NCBI GenBank assembly: GCA_015655165.1
Contig: JAATFN010000154.1
Span: 1-8,815 of the forward strand
Length of the DNA: 8,815 nucleotides
From: Betaproteobacteria bacterium
GTDB lineage: Bacteria > Pseudomonadota > Gammaproteobacteria > Burkholderiales > Burkholderiaceae_D
Direction: 5' to 3'
Each line of letters opens with the position of its first letter. The stretch's first letter is position 1. The position numbers and the translations under genes are program-made. Below the pieces are notes generated by a model. The model did no database searches. It was not told the origin of the DNA and was given only the letters and a program-made list of their open reading frames with translations. Shown here one piece after another: positions 1 to 7,206 of the stretch.

Positions 1-870
1 GCTTTTGCATCCTCATTGGATCAGGGCGGCCCAATCGCTAAAACTGCCGAAGATTGTGCATTGCTGTTAAATACCATGGTCGGCTTTGACGAGCGCGACT
101 CGACGAGTCTTGTGCGTACGCCAGAAGATTTCACCGCCCAATTGCATGATTCCTTAAAGGGGTTACGCATTGGTGTGCCACGTGAATTCTTTGGGAAAGG
201 CTTGGCAGCCGACGTCGAAGAAGCAGTACGTGGGGCATTGAAAGAATTCGAAAAACTGGGCGCAACATTAGTCGATATCTCCTTGCCTAAAACGGAATTA
301 TCAATCCCTGTGTATTATGTCATCGCGCCAGCTGAAGCATCATCAAACCTGAGTCGTTTTGATGGTGTACGTTACGGCTATCGCACCGACAAATACAAAG
401 ACCTGGCAGAGATGTATATGAAGACCCGCGCCGAAGGTTTTGGGGAAGAAGTCAAACGTCGTATTCTGGTGGGTTCCTATGTCCTATCCCATGGGTACTA
501 CGATGCCTACTATCTGCAAGCACAAAAAATCCGTCGCCTGATTGCCCAGGATTTCAAAGATGTACTAAATGGTCCAAACCGCCAGTGCGACGTTATCATG
601 GGACCGGTTTCTCCGACAGTTGCCTGGGATATCGGCGACAAAACCAATGACCCTGTCGCCAACTATCTGGCCGACATTTTTACCTTATCGACCAGCCTTG
701 CCGGTTTACCGGGTATGTCGATTCCATGTGGATTCGGTCAAGGTGACAGAAACAGCCAACGCCCGGTCGGACTGCAAATTATCGGCAACTATTTCGACGA
801 AGCGAAGTTGCTTAACGTTGCCCACCAGTACCAACAGGCAACCGACTGGCATTCACGCTCACCGGTCTAA
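1..870 (+). CDS. gatA: Aspartyl/glutamyl-tRNA amidotransferase subunit A, 3' part (5' end outside window)
   Basis: GatA is the amidase subunit of GatCAB, which converts Glu-tRNA(Gln) and/or Asp-tRNA(Asn) into the amidated forms in the cytoplasm using ammonia from glutamine. The reading frame is open from base 1 and gives 289 residues, starting [11 protein letters not shown], a conserved stretch just after the amidase-signature Ser region. Further GatA hallmarks are GFDERDSTS, the IGVPREFF segment, a [14 protein letters not shown] stretch, [11 protein letters not shown], and the C-terminal [13 protein letters not shown] followed by PVGLQIIG. GatA is usually about 490 residues, so about 200 N-terminal residues, including the catalytic Lys-Ser-Ser triad, lie upstream of the window. 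The TTG at 16 is an internal Leu codon, not a start. gatB follows 47 bp downstream on the same strand, consistent with a gat operon. Confidence 0.97.
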   Translation, partial: AFASSLDQGGPIAKTAEDCALLLNTMVGFDERDSTSLVRTPEDFTAQLHDSLKGLRIGVPREFFGKGLAADVEEAVRGALKEFEKLGATLVDISLPKTELSIPVYYVIAPAEASSNLSRFDGVRYGYRTDKYKDLAEMYMKTRAEGFGEEVKRRILVGSYVLSHGYYDAYYLQAQKIRRLIAQDFKDVLNGPNRQCDVIMGPVSPTVAWDIGDKTNDPVANYLADIFTLSTSLAGLPGMSIPCGFGQGDRNSQRPVGLQIIGNYFDEAKLLNVAHQYQQATDWHSRSPV

Positions 871-917
871 GTACACCAACATACCTATTTGGCGTTGTTA
901 CGCACGAAGGAATTACT

Positions 918-2378
918 ATGCAATGGGAAGTCGTCATCGGTCTTGAAACGCACGCGCAGCTTTCGACCAAGTCAAAAATTTTTAGTGGTTCGTCCATACA
1001 GTTTGGGGCGGAACCAAACACACAAGCCAGCCCTGTGGATCTGGCTTTGCCTGGTGTATTACCGGTTTTGAACAAAGGTGCAGTCGAGCGTGCCATCCAG
1101 TTCGGCTTGGCAATTAATGCGACGATCGCACCACGTTCTGTCTTCGCACGTAAAAACTATTTCTATCCCGATTTACCCAAAGGCTATCAAATCAGCCAGT
1201 TTGAAATTCCGGTTGTACAAGGGGGCAAAGTCTCATTTGTACTGGAAAAAGACGGCAAACCTGAAATCCGCACGATACAGTTGACGCGCGCCCATTTGGA
1301 AGAAGATGCAGGCAAATCACTGCATGAAGACTTTGATGGCATGACAGGAATCGACTTGAATCGGGCTGGCACACCATTACTGGAAATTGTCACCGAACCC
1401 GATATGCGTAGTGCGCAAGAAGCGGTCGCCTATGCGAAAGCATTGCATTCCTTGGTCATGTGGCTGGGCATTTGTGACGGAAACATGCAAGAGGGTTCTT
1501 TCCGTTGTGATGCAAACATCTCTGTGCGTCCTGTTGGACAAAAGGAATACGGTACACGTTGCGAAATCAAGAACCTGAATTCTTTCCGGTTTCTGGAAGA
1601 AGCCATCAACTACGAAGTGCGTCGCCAGATCGAATTAATCGATGATGGCGGCAAAGTCGTACAAGAAACACGTTTGTATGATCCGGATAAAAAAGAAACC
1701 CGTTCGATGCGTAGCAAAGAAGATGCACAAGACTATCGGTACTTCCCGGATCCTGATTTGCCGCCATTGGCAATTGCACAGGAATGGATTGACCGGGTTA
1801 AAGCAACAATGCCTGAATTACCAGATGCAATGCGTACACGCTTTATCAATGACTACGCCTTATCCGAATATGATGCAATGGTGTTAACACAGTCCAAATC
1901 GATGGCAAACTACTTCGAAGCAGTTGCCAATAAAGCTGGTAAGCCACAAGCAAAAACCGTGGCAAACTGGTTAATGGGCGATGTGGCATCGACCTTACAC
2001 CGTGAAGGTATCGACATTGCCAATATCCCCGTATCGACAACGCAATTGGCTTTGTTACTGCAACGTATCACCGATGGTACGATCTCCAACAAGATTGCCA
2101 AGGAAGTCTTTGCAGGTATGTGGGAAGCCAAATCCAACAATGACACCTTGGCTGACGACATCATCGCATCGAAAGGTTTAAAACAAATCTCGGACACCGG
2201 TGCGTTAGAGGCGATTGTCGATGATGTGCTGGCAGCCAACACCAAATCGGTAGAAGAATTCCGCGCCGGTAAGGAACAAGCCATCAATGCCTTGATCGGT
2301 CAAGCCATGAAAGCCACGCGTGGTAAAGCCAACCCTGCGCAATTAACCGAGTTGTTACGTAAAAAACTGGCTGGTTAA
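918..2378 (+). CDS. gatB: Aspartyl/glutamyl-tRNA amidotransferase subunit B
   Basis: GatB is the kinase-like, tRNA-binding subunit of GatCAB. It activates the acyl group on the mischarged tRNA with ATP so that ammonia delivered by GatA can form Gln-tRNA or Asn-tRNA. The 486-residue product has normal family length. It begins with the typical [13 protein letters not shown] segment; [14 protein letters not shown] (about 81-94), HLEEDAGKS (126-134) and [14 protein letters not shown] (about 148-161) are signatures of the cradle domain. From about residue 340 to the end is the helical and YqeY-like tail, ending in [13 protein letters not shown] and a Lys-rich last helix. AAGGA at 906-910 lies 7 nt before the ATG and supports this start. 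The gene is complete with no frameshift and is followed by a strong terminator. Confidence 0.98.
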   Translation: MQWEVVIGLETHAQLSTKSKIFSGSSIQFGAEPNTQASPVDLALPGVLPVLNKGAVERAIQFGLAINATIAPRSVFARKNYFYPDLPKGYQISQFEIPVVQGGKVSFVLEKDGKPEIRTIQLTRAHLEEDAGKSLHEDFDGMTGIDLNRAGTPLLEIVTEPDMRSAQEAVAYAKALHSLVMWLGICDGNMQEGSFRCDANISVRPVGQKEYGTRCEIKNLNSFRFLEEAINYEVRRQIELIDDGGKVVQETRLYDPDKKETRSMRSKEDAQDYRYFPDPDLPPLAIAQEWIDRVKATMPELPDAMRTRFINDYALSEYDAMVLTQSKSMANYFEAVANKAGKPQAKTVANWLMGDVASTLHREGIDIANIPVSTTQLALLLQRITDGTISNKIAKEVFAGMWEAKSNNDTLADDIIASKGLKQISDTGALEAIVDDVLAANTKSVEEFRAGKEQAINALIGQAMKATRGKANPAQLTELLRKKLAG

Positions 2379-2412
2379 GTCGGTCATTCCTGCCGGTACA
2401 TTGGCACAACGC

Positions 2413-2454
2413 AAAAAAAAGCACAGACAAGATCAATCCTTGCTGTGCTTTTTT
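2413..2454. terminator. Bidirectional Rho-independent terminator between gatB and the convergent efflux gene
   Basis: An A-run (2413-2420) leads into GCACAG (2421-2426), a one-base bulge (A2427), CAAG (2428-2431), a 7-nt loop (2432-2438), CTTG (2439-2442), CTGTGC (2443-2448) and TTTTTT (2449-2454). The stem therefore has ten core pairs plus A-T pairs, and each strand ends in a T-run. It lies 34 bp past the gatB stop and 14 bp past the stop of the convergent efflux lipoprotein gene, so it can serve both. Confidence 0.9.
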
Positions 2455-2468
2455 CTATGCGCACATGG

Positions 2469-3851
2469 TTACGATGCGTTATCTGCCACTGCAACCTGCC
2501 AGCCACCACCCAATGCCTTGAAGAGATCAACACTCGCTTGTAACTGTTCCAATGTCAGTTGCGCATTCAGATCCTGATCAGTATATAAGGTACGCTGAGT
2601 ATCCAAGACCGTTAATAACCCTTCAGCACCGGAACGATAGCGCGACTCTGCCAATCTCACTGCTTCTCTTGCCTGTACGAGTGCATCAAACTGAGCGTCA
2701 CGTTGCACAGAGACACTGACCATTGCATTCAATGCCATTTCCACATCACCTAATGCACTCACAATCGCACCCCGATACTGAGACAACAATTCCTCACGTT
2801 GGGCAATGGCCAGATCCTTATACGCACTTAATCGTCCACCACTAAATATGGGGGCAACCAGTCCTGCTGCAAGACTGTAAATAGGTGCGCGCAACACGTC
2901 ATGCCATTGTGTAGTCTCTGTACCTACACCAGCGGTTAATGTTAACTGTGGCAGCATTGCACGACGTGCGACAGACACATTTGCATTGGCAGATGCCAAC
3001 GTGCGCTCGGCTTGTGCCAGATCGGGACGTCGAATCAGCAAATCCGATGGCACACCGGCTGCAACATTGGGCGCCACAATACCGGTTAATGATTGCCCTG
3101 CTATATCGAATCCTTGCGGAGTACGTCCCACTAATATCGCTAATGCAGTCAGACTATCTTTTGCTTGCTGCTGACGCTGTGCCAGATTCTTTCTTTGTGA
3201 TGCAACCAGACCTTTTTGTTGTGCAAGCTCCAGCGATGTCGCCATCCCCGCACGCTCACGTGAGACGACCAACGCCAAAATACGTTCTGAAGCATCCAGA
3301 TTCAAATATGCAATCTCTGCACGTTCACGCAAACCCAGTGTCTGCATATAAGTCGATACAACACTGGCTGTTAACGTTAAAGCAACCGACTCTCTTTCAT
3401 ATTGAGACGCTGTCAATGTAGCTATTGACGCGGCATTCCCGGCACTATTTTTACCCCAGATATCAAGTTCATACGACGCTGTCAATCCTGCCGTATATTC
3501 ACGCGTGGCAGTATTGTTTTGTATTTTTTCCTGTGCACCAGTCAGTGTGCCAGAAACAATCGGCAACAACGGTGCGCCAGCTATACGTGCTAAAGCTGCT
3601 GCTTGCTGCACACGTGCCACCGCAGCTGCCAAATCATAGCTGTTGGCCTGTGCTGCCTTGACAAGACCCACGAGTTCTTCACTACCGAACTGCTGCCACC
3701 AGGCAGTATCCAGTGATGATGTTATGTGCGGTTGCGCTACAGTCCATTGGTCCGGCAAATCAAGATTGGCATCAATATGCTCAGGGGCTGTCGTACAAGC
3801 TGCCAATAACAATGCCAGAGCAGGTGCTGTTAACGTGTGTCTATTTATCAT
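2469..3851 (-). CDS. NodT/OprM-family efflux outer-membrane lipoprotein
   Basis: This is predicted to be a TolC-like trimeric outer-membrane channel that exports drugs or other small molecules together with an inner-membrane pump and a periplasmic adaptor. The 460-residue product starts with a lipoprotein signal: a hydrophobic core, then LLAAC with the acceptor Cys at 19. Two outer-membrane-efflux repeats follow, at about 55-245 and 268-450. Landmarks are TAWWQQFG (49-56), YELDIWGK (127-134), PSDLLIRRPDLAQAER (268-283), LVAPIFSGGRL (331-341) and YRSGAEGLLTVLDTQRTLY (405-423), all typical of the NodT class. Upstream only a weak GCAGA lies near the ATG, but no better in-frame start is evident. 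No RND, MFS or adaptor gene lies in the window, so its partner is unknown. It is convergent with gatB and 127 bp downstream of a small secreted-protein gene on the same strand. Confidence 0.93.
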   Translation of the reverse strand: MINRHTLTAPALALLLAACTTAPEHIDANLDLPDQWTVAQPHITSSLDTAWWQQFGSEELVGLVKAAQANSYDLAAAVARVQQAAALARIAGAPLLPIVSGTLTGAQEKIQNNTATREYTAGLTASYELDIWGKNSAGNAASIATLTASQYERESVALTLTASVVSTYMQTLGLRERAEIAYLNLDASERILALVVSRERAGMATSLELAQQKGLVASQRKNLAQRQQQAKDSLTALAILVGRTPQGFDIAGQSLTGIVAPNVAAGVPSDLLIRRPDLAQAERTLASANANVSVARRAMLPQLTLTAGVGTETTQWHDVLRAPIYSLAAGLVAPIFSGGRLSAYKDLAIAQREELLSQYRGAIVSALGDVEMALNAMVSVSVQRDAQFDALVQAREAVRLAESRYRSGAEGLLTVLDTQRTLYTDQDLNAQLTLEQLQASVDLFKALGGGWQVAVADNAS

Positions 3852-3883
3852 AAAATTTCTGCAGCATGCAATTCATTCAGATC

Positions 3884-3896
3884 CGTCAACATGACG
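3884..3896. promoter_or_regulatory. Short inverted repeat upstream of the efflux lipoprotein gene
   Basis: CGTCA-ACA-TGACG is a perfect inverted repeat with 5-bp arms, 33 bp upstream of the efflux lipoprotein start. On the minus strand the right half contains TTGACG, which resembles a -35 element, but no convincing -10 follows at 16-18 bp. It could be a regulator site. The short arms mean that chance occurrence is quite possible. Confidence 0.2.
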
Positions 3897-3978
3897 ACAG
3901 GTAACCTGCTATTGTCATGCATCGGCACCTATATTTAGCCGACTACTTTTTATTTGTTTTTCCGAAACACACTACCGA

Positions 3979-4308
3979 TTATTTAATCTCTGTGTGATCA
4001 ATTTCAACTATGTAACCAGGGCCCGCATCAAATAACACATAGAATTCGCCTTTGGGCTGTTTGAATGTGATGGTGGAATCCTTGTCCAACTTACCCTGGA
4101 TCAGAATTTTTTCATCATAGGAGATAACATCCACTGTCATCCCGACAGCCTCATCTCCATCAGAAAACGCCCCTCGACACTGTACAGTATCAGGCGCTTT
4201 TTTCTGGCAATGTCCAATTGGATTATCTGCAAAAACAGCTGTACTTAACATTGCCGTGCCCAACACTACCAATGCGTGTATTGCGTATTTCGATGTAGAG
4301 ATTTTCAT
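3979..4308 (-). CDS. Small secreted beta-rich protein, function unknown
   Basis: The product is 109 residues and probably periplasmic. Residues 1-27 form a signal peptide with a hydrophobic core and a clean AVFA/DN cleavage site. The mature domain of about 82 residues has two cysteines (C34, C44) close enough to form a disulfide. It then alternates short hydrophobic strands and turns, with EAVGMTVDVIS, KILIQGKLDKDSTITF and a conserved-looking FDAGPG at 93-98. The pattern resembles a small Ig-like or transthyretin-like fold, but that is inference from strand pattern only. I do not recognise the family with certainty and assign no function. The start is well supported: AAGGAAG (complement of 4316-4322) lies 7 nt before the ATG. 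The efflux lipoprotein gene follows in the same direction after 127 bp, which leaves joint transcription possible but unproven. Confidence 0.8.
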   Translation of the reverse strand: MKISTSKYAIHALVVLGTAMLSTAVFADNPIGHCQKKAPDTVQCRGAFSDGDEAVGMTVDVISYDEKILIQGKLDKDSTITFKQPKGEFYVLFDAGPGYIVEIDHTEIK

Positions 4309-4771
4309 CGCTTATCTTCCTTGCTTTTTAATCACGCAACAGTCAGGGGACGCGGCTTGCGCCAAAATCCAGTTGGCTTGATACACAAAATCATCCCCAC
4401 CTTCGAGCGTTAACCAATATTCATCTTACTTGGCACAATTGTGGCCGTTAATCCTATTCCCAATCCAACCAGATAAAACCAACCAATCATTGTCATAGGC
4501 CCATCACTTGCCATCGGATTTTTTTGTAACCAGATTGATCGTCCTACATGTGGACGTGTCATTTTTATCTCAAATGAGAATGGTTTGCATTTTACTATCA
4601 AAAGACGCACAAAGAACAGGGCTCATGGGAATTTCCCCATAAACCCCTTTTACGATCAGTGTTATTGAACCATGTTGATTTGCAACGAACCATCAATTCA
4701 GTCTTGAAATGACAATATGTCACTTGCAGACAGCAGATAGCGATTAACGACGCATCACTTTACACATACTG
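4309..4771. other. 463-bp stretch without a confident gene
   Basis: This lies between the small secreted-protein gene and the DUF4124 gene. It holds one doubtful small minus-strand ORF (4410-4562, listed separately). A second minus-strand frame is open from just after a TAA (starting at about 4425) down to a stop at 4312-4314 that abuts the Shine-Dalgarno sequence of the downstream gene. It encodes acidic then Cys-containing sequence but has no ATG. A short inverted repeat with 5-bp arms, ATGGG/CCCAT, spans 4625-4640. No terminator for the DUF4124 gene and no clear promoter were seen. The stretch may be a decayed gene or ordinary spacer. Confidence 0.5.
4410..4562 (-). CDS. Possible small single-helix membrane protein (doubtful)
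   Basis: This 50-residue ORF starts at an ATG at 4562; a GTG at 4610 would add 16 residues. It has a basic N-terminal part (MTRPHVGRS), then a central segment with DGPMTMIGWFYLVGLGIG that could span a membrane once, and a short tail. Codons look plausible and the hydrophobic block is protein-like rather than random. Against it, no good Shine-Dalgarno sequence precedes either start, and it is not a family I know. It contains an A7 run on its own strand (T7 at 4519-4525), a place where a frameshift could have broken a longer gene. It could be a true small protein, the remnant of one, or chance. Confidence 0.35.
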   Translation of the reverse strand: MTRPHVGRSIWLQKNPMASDGPMTMIGWFYLVGLGIGLTATIVPSKMNIG

Positions 4772-5389
4772 CTACTTGGCATTTTCAGAAGTTATGTCCC
4801 GGAATTTCTGTAGTGTTTCGGCATAGCGTGCATTGATTTGTGCTTTTTCTCTGCGGTTGGCAGTTGCCAGCTTCTTTTGCTCATCAATCAGGAACTGGGC
4901 ATCCTTGATACGTTTTTGTAATGTGTCCGGTACATTACCCTGTTTGAATTGTCCGGTTTCATTTTGTGCAGCATGCAATTGCTTTTCTGCCTGCAACGTT
5001 GCCGCATCACTCTCGGCGATACGCTGTTCGATTTGTGCAATTTCCTTCTTACGCGCCATGTCGATTTCTTGTTCACTCTTATAACGTGCCATCAATGCTT
5101 GATCTTGACGCTGACGATCTTCTTCTTTTGCTTGCATCTGACTACGCTTATTGTCTTCAATTTCCTGTTGTTTGCGCTCGGCCTCACTCATCGGTGCAGC
5201 AATATCACGTACAGGCATGCCGCGTTTATCCAACTCCTTGACAGGACGATTGGCACATTCTTTCAATAACCGGTCAGCAATAATGAACTTACCGTTCTTA
5301 TCGGTACATGTGTACACCTGGGCAGCACTAAAAGCCGGCAGCAACAGTAGGCAAGCACCTAGCCCAAGACCCGCGATGACACGTACCAT
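4772..5389 (-). CDS. Secreted DUF4124-domain protein with coiled-coil tail
   Basis: The product is 205 residues and probably periplasmic, with unknown molecular function. Residues 1-23 form a signal peptide (MVRVIAGLGL, then LLLLPAFSAA, cut before QVY). VYTCTDKNGKF (25-35) through LLKECANRPV (41-50) is the small DUF4124 domain found in many beta- and gamma-proteobacterial envelope proteins, with Cys at 28 and 45 placed for a disulfide. From about 68 to 200 the chain is charged and rich in Gln, Glu, Lys and Ala, and should form long helices or a coiled coil. I start at the ATG at 5389 because AGGTGG lies 5 nt upstream; a GTG at 5398 would add three residues but overlaps that signal. A pyrE terminator stands upstream, so it is either read through or has its own short promoter. 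Confidence 0.9.
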   Translation of the reverse strand: MVRVIAGLGLGACLLLLPAFSAAQVYTCTDKNGKFIIADRLLKECANRPVKELDKRGMPVRDIAAPMSEAERKQQEIEDNKRSQMQAKEEDRQRQDQALMARYKSEQEIDMARKKEIAQIEQRIAESDAATLQAEKQLHAAQNETGQFKQGNVPDTLQKRIKDAQFLIDEQKKLATANRREKAQINARYAETLQKFRDITSENAK

Positions 5390-5424
5390 AATCCCCACCT
5401 GTATCGTTCCGTCAGGCCTTCAGT

Positions 5425-5467
5425 AAAAAAAACAGGGGATAAACCAATACGTTTTCCCCTGCTTTTT
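5425..5467 (-). terminator. Rho-independent terminator after pyrE
   Basis: On the minus strand the stem reads AAAAAGCAGGGGA, then a 15-nt loop (5440-5454), then TCCCCTG running into a T8 tract. The stem has A-T pairs, one G-T wobble and a G/C-rich core. It starts 19 nt past the pyrE stop and ends about 35 nt before the DUF4124 start. The A-run on the other side means it may also work weakly on the + strand, where no gene needs it. Confidence 0.85.
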
Positions 5468-5486
5468 ACACCGTGAACCAGACTAG

Positions 5487-6149
5487 TTATACACCGTAAC
5501 GGCTGCGATAAGCAGCAATGGCTTCTTTGTATTGTGACAACTGCGTGTTTGCACCAGCATCTGAGATATATTCCAATAAATCGTCCAGATTGCCAATAGA
5601 AATCACAGGCATGGCGTACGTTTGCGACACTTCTTGCACTGCGGAATGTGTTGACAATGCACCGTCTTTACCAACACGCTCCATCCGGTCTAGCGCAATC
5701 AAGACCGCGCTTGGTGTGGCGCCGGCTGCACGGATCATCTCGACAGATTCACGCACAGATGTCCCGGCGGAAATAACGTCATCGATAATCACAACCTTGC
5801 CCTGCAGTTTCGCACCGACAATTGTGCCACCTTCGCCGTGGTCTTTCGCTTCCTTGCGGTTATACGAAAAAGGGACGTTGCGTCCTTTGTTTGCCAGCGC
5901 AACCGCTGTGGCCGATGCCAACGTAATACCTTTATACGCAGGGCCAAACAACATATCGAATTCAACCCCTGAGTCGATTAATGTTTGCGCATAGAAGTCG
6001 GCGATTTTACCTAATGTTGCCCCTTCGTTAAACAAACCCGCATTGAAGAAATAAGGAGAAGTACGTCCAGCTTTGGTCACAAATTCACCAAAACGTAACA
6101 CATCGGAAGACACTGCAAATTCGATAAACTGCTGCCGTAAGTTACTCAC
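5487..6149 (-). CDS. pyrE: Orotate phosphoribosyltransferase
   Basis: This enzyme joins orotate to PRPP to make OMP in the cytoplasm, the fifth step of de novo pyrimidine synthesis. From the chosen start it has 220 residues, normal for the family. Visible motifs, numbered from that start, are RFGEFVTKAGR (19-29), SPYFFNAGLF (31-40), FGPAYKGI (68-75), the flexible catalytic loop RKEAKDHGEGG (98-108) and the PRPP-binding VVIIDDVISAGTS (119-131). I prefer the GTG at 6149: AGGG lies 6 nt upstream, and VSNLRQQFIEFAV matches where homologues normally begin (a Met-Ser/Asn-x-Arg-Gln start). An ATG at 6164 would add MSGPI but has no Shine-Dalgarno sequence. A strong terminator follows. Upstream there is a hairpin and a short overlapping ORF that may control translation. 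Confidence 0.97.
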   Translation of the reverse strand: MSNLRQQFIEFAVSSDVLRFGEFVTKAGRTSPYFFNAGLFNEGATLGKIADFYAQTLIDSGVEFDMLFGPAYKGITLASATAVALANKGRNVPFSYNRKEAKDHGEGGTIVGAKLQGKVVIIDDVISAGTSVRESVEMIRAAGATPSAVLIALDRMERVGKDGALSTHSAVQEVSQTYAMPVISIGNLDDLLEYISDAGANTQLSQYKEAIAAYRSRYGV

Positions 6150-6216
6150 AATAGGCCCTGACATTGGATAGAGTGTAAAACCGGTATTTTAAATGAATCA
6201 TTGCAATTATGCCCAT
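6142..6216 (-). CDS. Possible 24-residue leader ORF overlapping the pyrE start
   Basis: On the minus strand TTTGGAGG, the strongest Shine-Dalgarno sequence in the window, ends 6 nt before an ATG at 6216. That ATG opens a 24-codon ORF whose product begins MGIIAMIHLKYRF and ends NVRAYCE. Its TAA (6142-6144) lies inside the first codons of pyrE and overlaps the preferred GTG start region, a geometry suited to translational coupling. It is too short for family comparison and has no known relatives that I can name. It may be a leader peptide for pyrE control or a chance ORF. The precise Shine-Dalgarno spacing and the stop/start overlap are what make it worth listing. Confidence 0.4.
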   Translation of the reverse strand: MGIIAMIHLKYRFYTLSNVRAYCE

Positions 6217-6233
6217 ATGCCACCTCCAAACAA
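6206..6233 (-). promoter_or_regulatory. Weak promoter candidate for pyrE
   Basis: On the minus strand TTGTTT (6228-6233) is followed after 16 bp by CATAAT (6206-6211), which matches the -10 consensus at five of six positions. A second -10-like hexamer, TAAAAT (6186-6191), lies closer to pyrE but lacks a good -35. If CATAAT is used, the leader ORF start and the hairpin would not be in the transcript, which bears on the leader hypothesis. Confidence 0.25.
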
Positions 6234-6243
6234 CAATTGGAGG
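6223..6243 (-). promoter_or_regulatory. Hairpin covering a Shine-Dalgarno sequence, between the LysR gene and pyrE
   Basis: On the minus strand CCTCCAA, a 7-nt loop and TTGGAGG form a perfect 7-bp stem immediately after the LysR gene stop (8 nt). No T-run follows, so it is a poor intrinsic terminator. The 3' arm contains GGAGG, the ribosome-binding sequence of the 24-codon ORF that overlaps pyrE, so folding would hide it. This occurs only if transcription comes from upstream, for example from the LysR unit. Confidence 0.45.
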
Positions 6244-6250
6244 CAAAAGC

Positions 6251-7159
6251 TTAACCACCCAGATGCGGCTGCAACAATGCCTCGACCCATTCCAGAAAGA
6301 TGACTAAGCGTCGTGAACGCTGACGGCGGTGCGGATAAAGAAGCGATACGGGCATGGCTGCTGCGCGATGCGCAGGCATGACCTCCCGTAACGCACCCGC
6401 ATCCAGCAAGTTTTGTACATCATAGCGCGGAATCTGGATGAGCCCTAAACCTGCAAGACTGGCTGCAATATAGTTTTCTGCGTTATTAACAACCACGCAA
6501 CTAGGTACTGTTAAATTCTGTACCACACCATGGTCAGAACCTATTTCCCAAGGCAATAGCCTGCCGGTTAATGATGATGTATATCCAACGGCCAAGTGTC
6601 CCTGAACGAGTTCGTCAGGATCTTTGGGCTCCCCGTATTCACGCAAATAGGCAGGACTGGCACAATTGATGAGACCTATATGCCCCAATGAACGCACAAC
6701 CAAACTGCTATCTGGCAAAGTGCCTATGCGCAAGGCACAATCAACACCTTCCTTGATCAAATCAATAGCACGGTCTGTTGAGCCCAATATCAGTTGTAAT
6801 TTCGGATTACGGCGCAGTAAACCGGGTAACGCAGGCACAATCACACGTCGCGCAATACGACTTGGTACATCCACGTGCAAACGCCCAGCCGCTTGCCTTA
6901 ATCCTGTCTGAAACAACTGATCAATGTCCTCGACTTCCAGCAACAATGGACGAATGCGTTCAAGAAGTTGGGCGCCATCGGCAGTCAGGCTCACTTTACG
7001 GGTTGTACGATGTAAAAGACGTGTCTTGAGTTGTGTTTCCAGCTGCTGAATAGCAGCCGATACGGATGCGCGCGGTAAATCCAGTGCATTGGCTGCCTTG
7101 ATAAAACTATTCATTTCAGCAACATGCACAAAGATACTATATTGGGCAAATCTATCCAT
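6251..7159 (-). CDS. LysR-type transcriptional regulator
   Basis: The product has 302 residues, normal for the family. The N-terminal winged helix-turn-helix spans about 1-60, with the helix-turn-helix around SFIKAANALDLPRASVSAAIQQLE (18-41) and the typical LLHRTTRKVSLTADG (48-62). A linker helix follows to about 85. The ligand-binding domain runs from about 90 to the end, with GRLHVDVPS, DCALRIGTLPDSSLVVRSLG and ENYIAASLAGLGLIQIPRY, which place it in the large CrgA/DmlR-like subgroup. The ligand is not predictable. AGGAAG (complement of 7167-7172) lies 7 nt before the ATG. The SDR and small membrane-protein genes lie upstream on the same strand, 110 bp away, so it may regulate them even though the usual divergent layout is absent. 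Its ATG overlaps a TGGATAGA sequence that also forms the core of the palindrome upstream of the SDR. Confidence 0.95.
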   Translation of the reverse strand: MDRFAQYSIFVHVAEMNSFIKAANALDLPRASVSAAIQQLETQLKTRLLHRTTRKVSLTADGAQLLERIRPLLLEVEDIDQLFQTGLRQAAGRLHVDVPSRIARRVIVPALPGLLRRNPKLQLILGSTDRAIDLIKEGVDCALRIGTLPDSSLVVRSLGHIGLINCASPAYLREYGEPKDPDELVQGHLAVGYTSSLTGRLLPWEIGSDHGVVQNLTVPSCVVVNNAENYIAASLAGLGLIQIPRYDVQNLLDAGALREVMPAHRAAAMPVSLLYPHRRQRSRRLVIFLEWVEALLQPHLGG

Positions 7160-7206
7160 TCGTGCGCTTCCTAATACGCGTAGCAGTTCGCTGTAGTAAT
7201 AAGCGT

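Noticed and set aside
2939..3421. A 160-codon + strand ORF within the efflux lipoprotein gene.
   Set aside because: It is antisense to a gene with clear family motifs, has no family resemblance and no ribosome-binding site that I could identify. It is a shadow ORF.
3860..4980. A 14-bp direct repeat, TGCAGCATGCAATT, at 3860-3873 and 4967-4980, flanking the small secreted gene and its surroundings.
   Set aside because: One copy lies in DUF4124 coding sequence, there are no other transposon or integration signs, and one 14-bp repeat in 8.8 kb has an expected frequency of roughly 0.1-0.2, so chance is adequate.
5518..5994. A 158-codon + strand ORF opposite pyrE.
   Set aside because: It is antisense to well-conserved pyrE and has no recognisable domain; it is a shadow of the real frame.
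6223..6243. The hairpin after the LysR gene as an intrinsic terminator.
   Set aside because: No T-run follows on either strand.
2934..6575. Recurring CGGTTAATG-type words (about 2934, 3082, 6563), considered as uptake signals or a repeat family.
   Set aside because: Each lies in coding sequence in different genes, copies share only 9-11 bases, and there is no regular spacing or palindromic structure.
7181..7195. CAG-TTCG-CTG with flanking bases upstream of the LysR gene, considered as a LysR autoregulatory site.
   Set aside because: The arms are only three bases with a mismatch beyond, so it is not distinguishable from chance.
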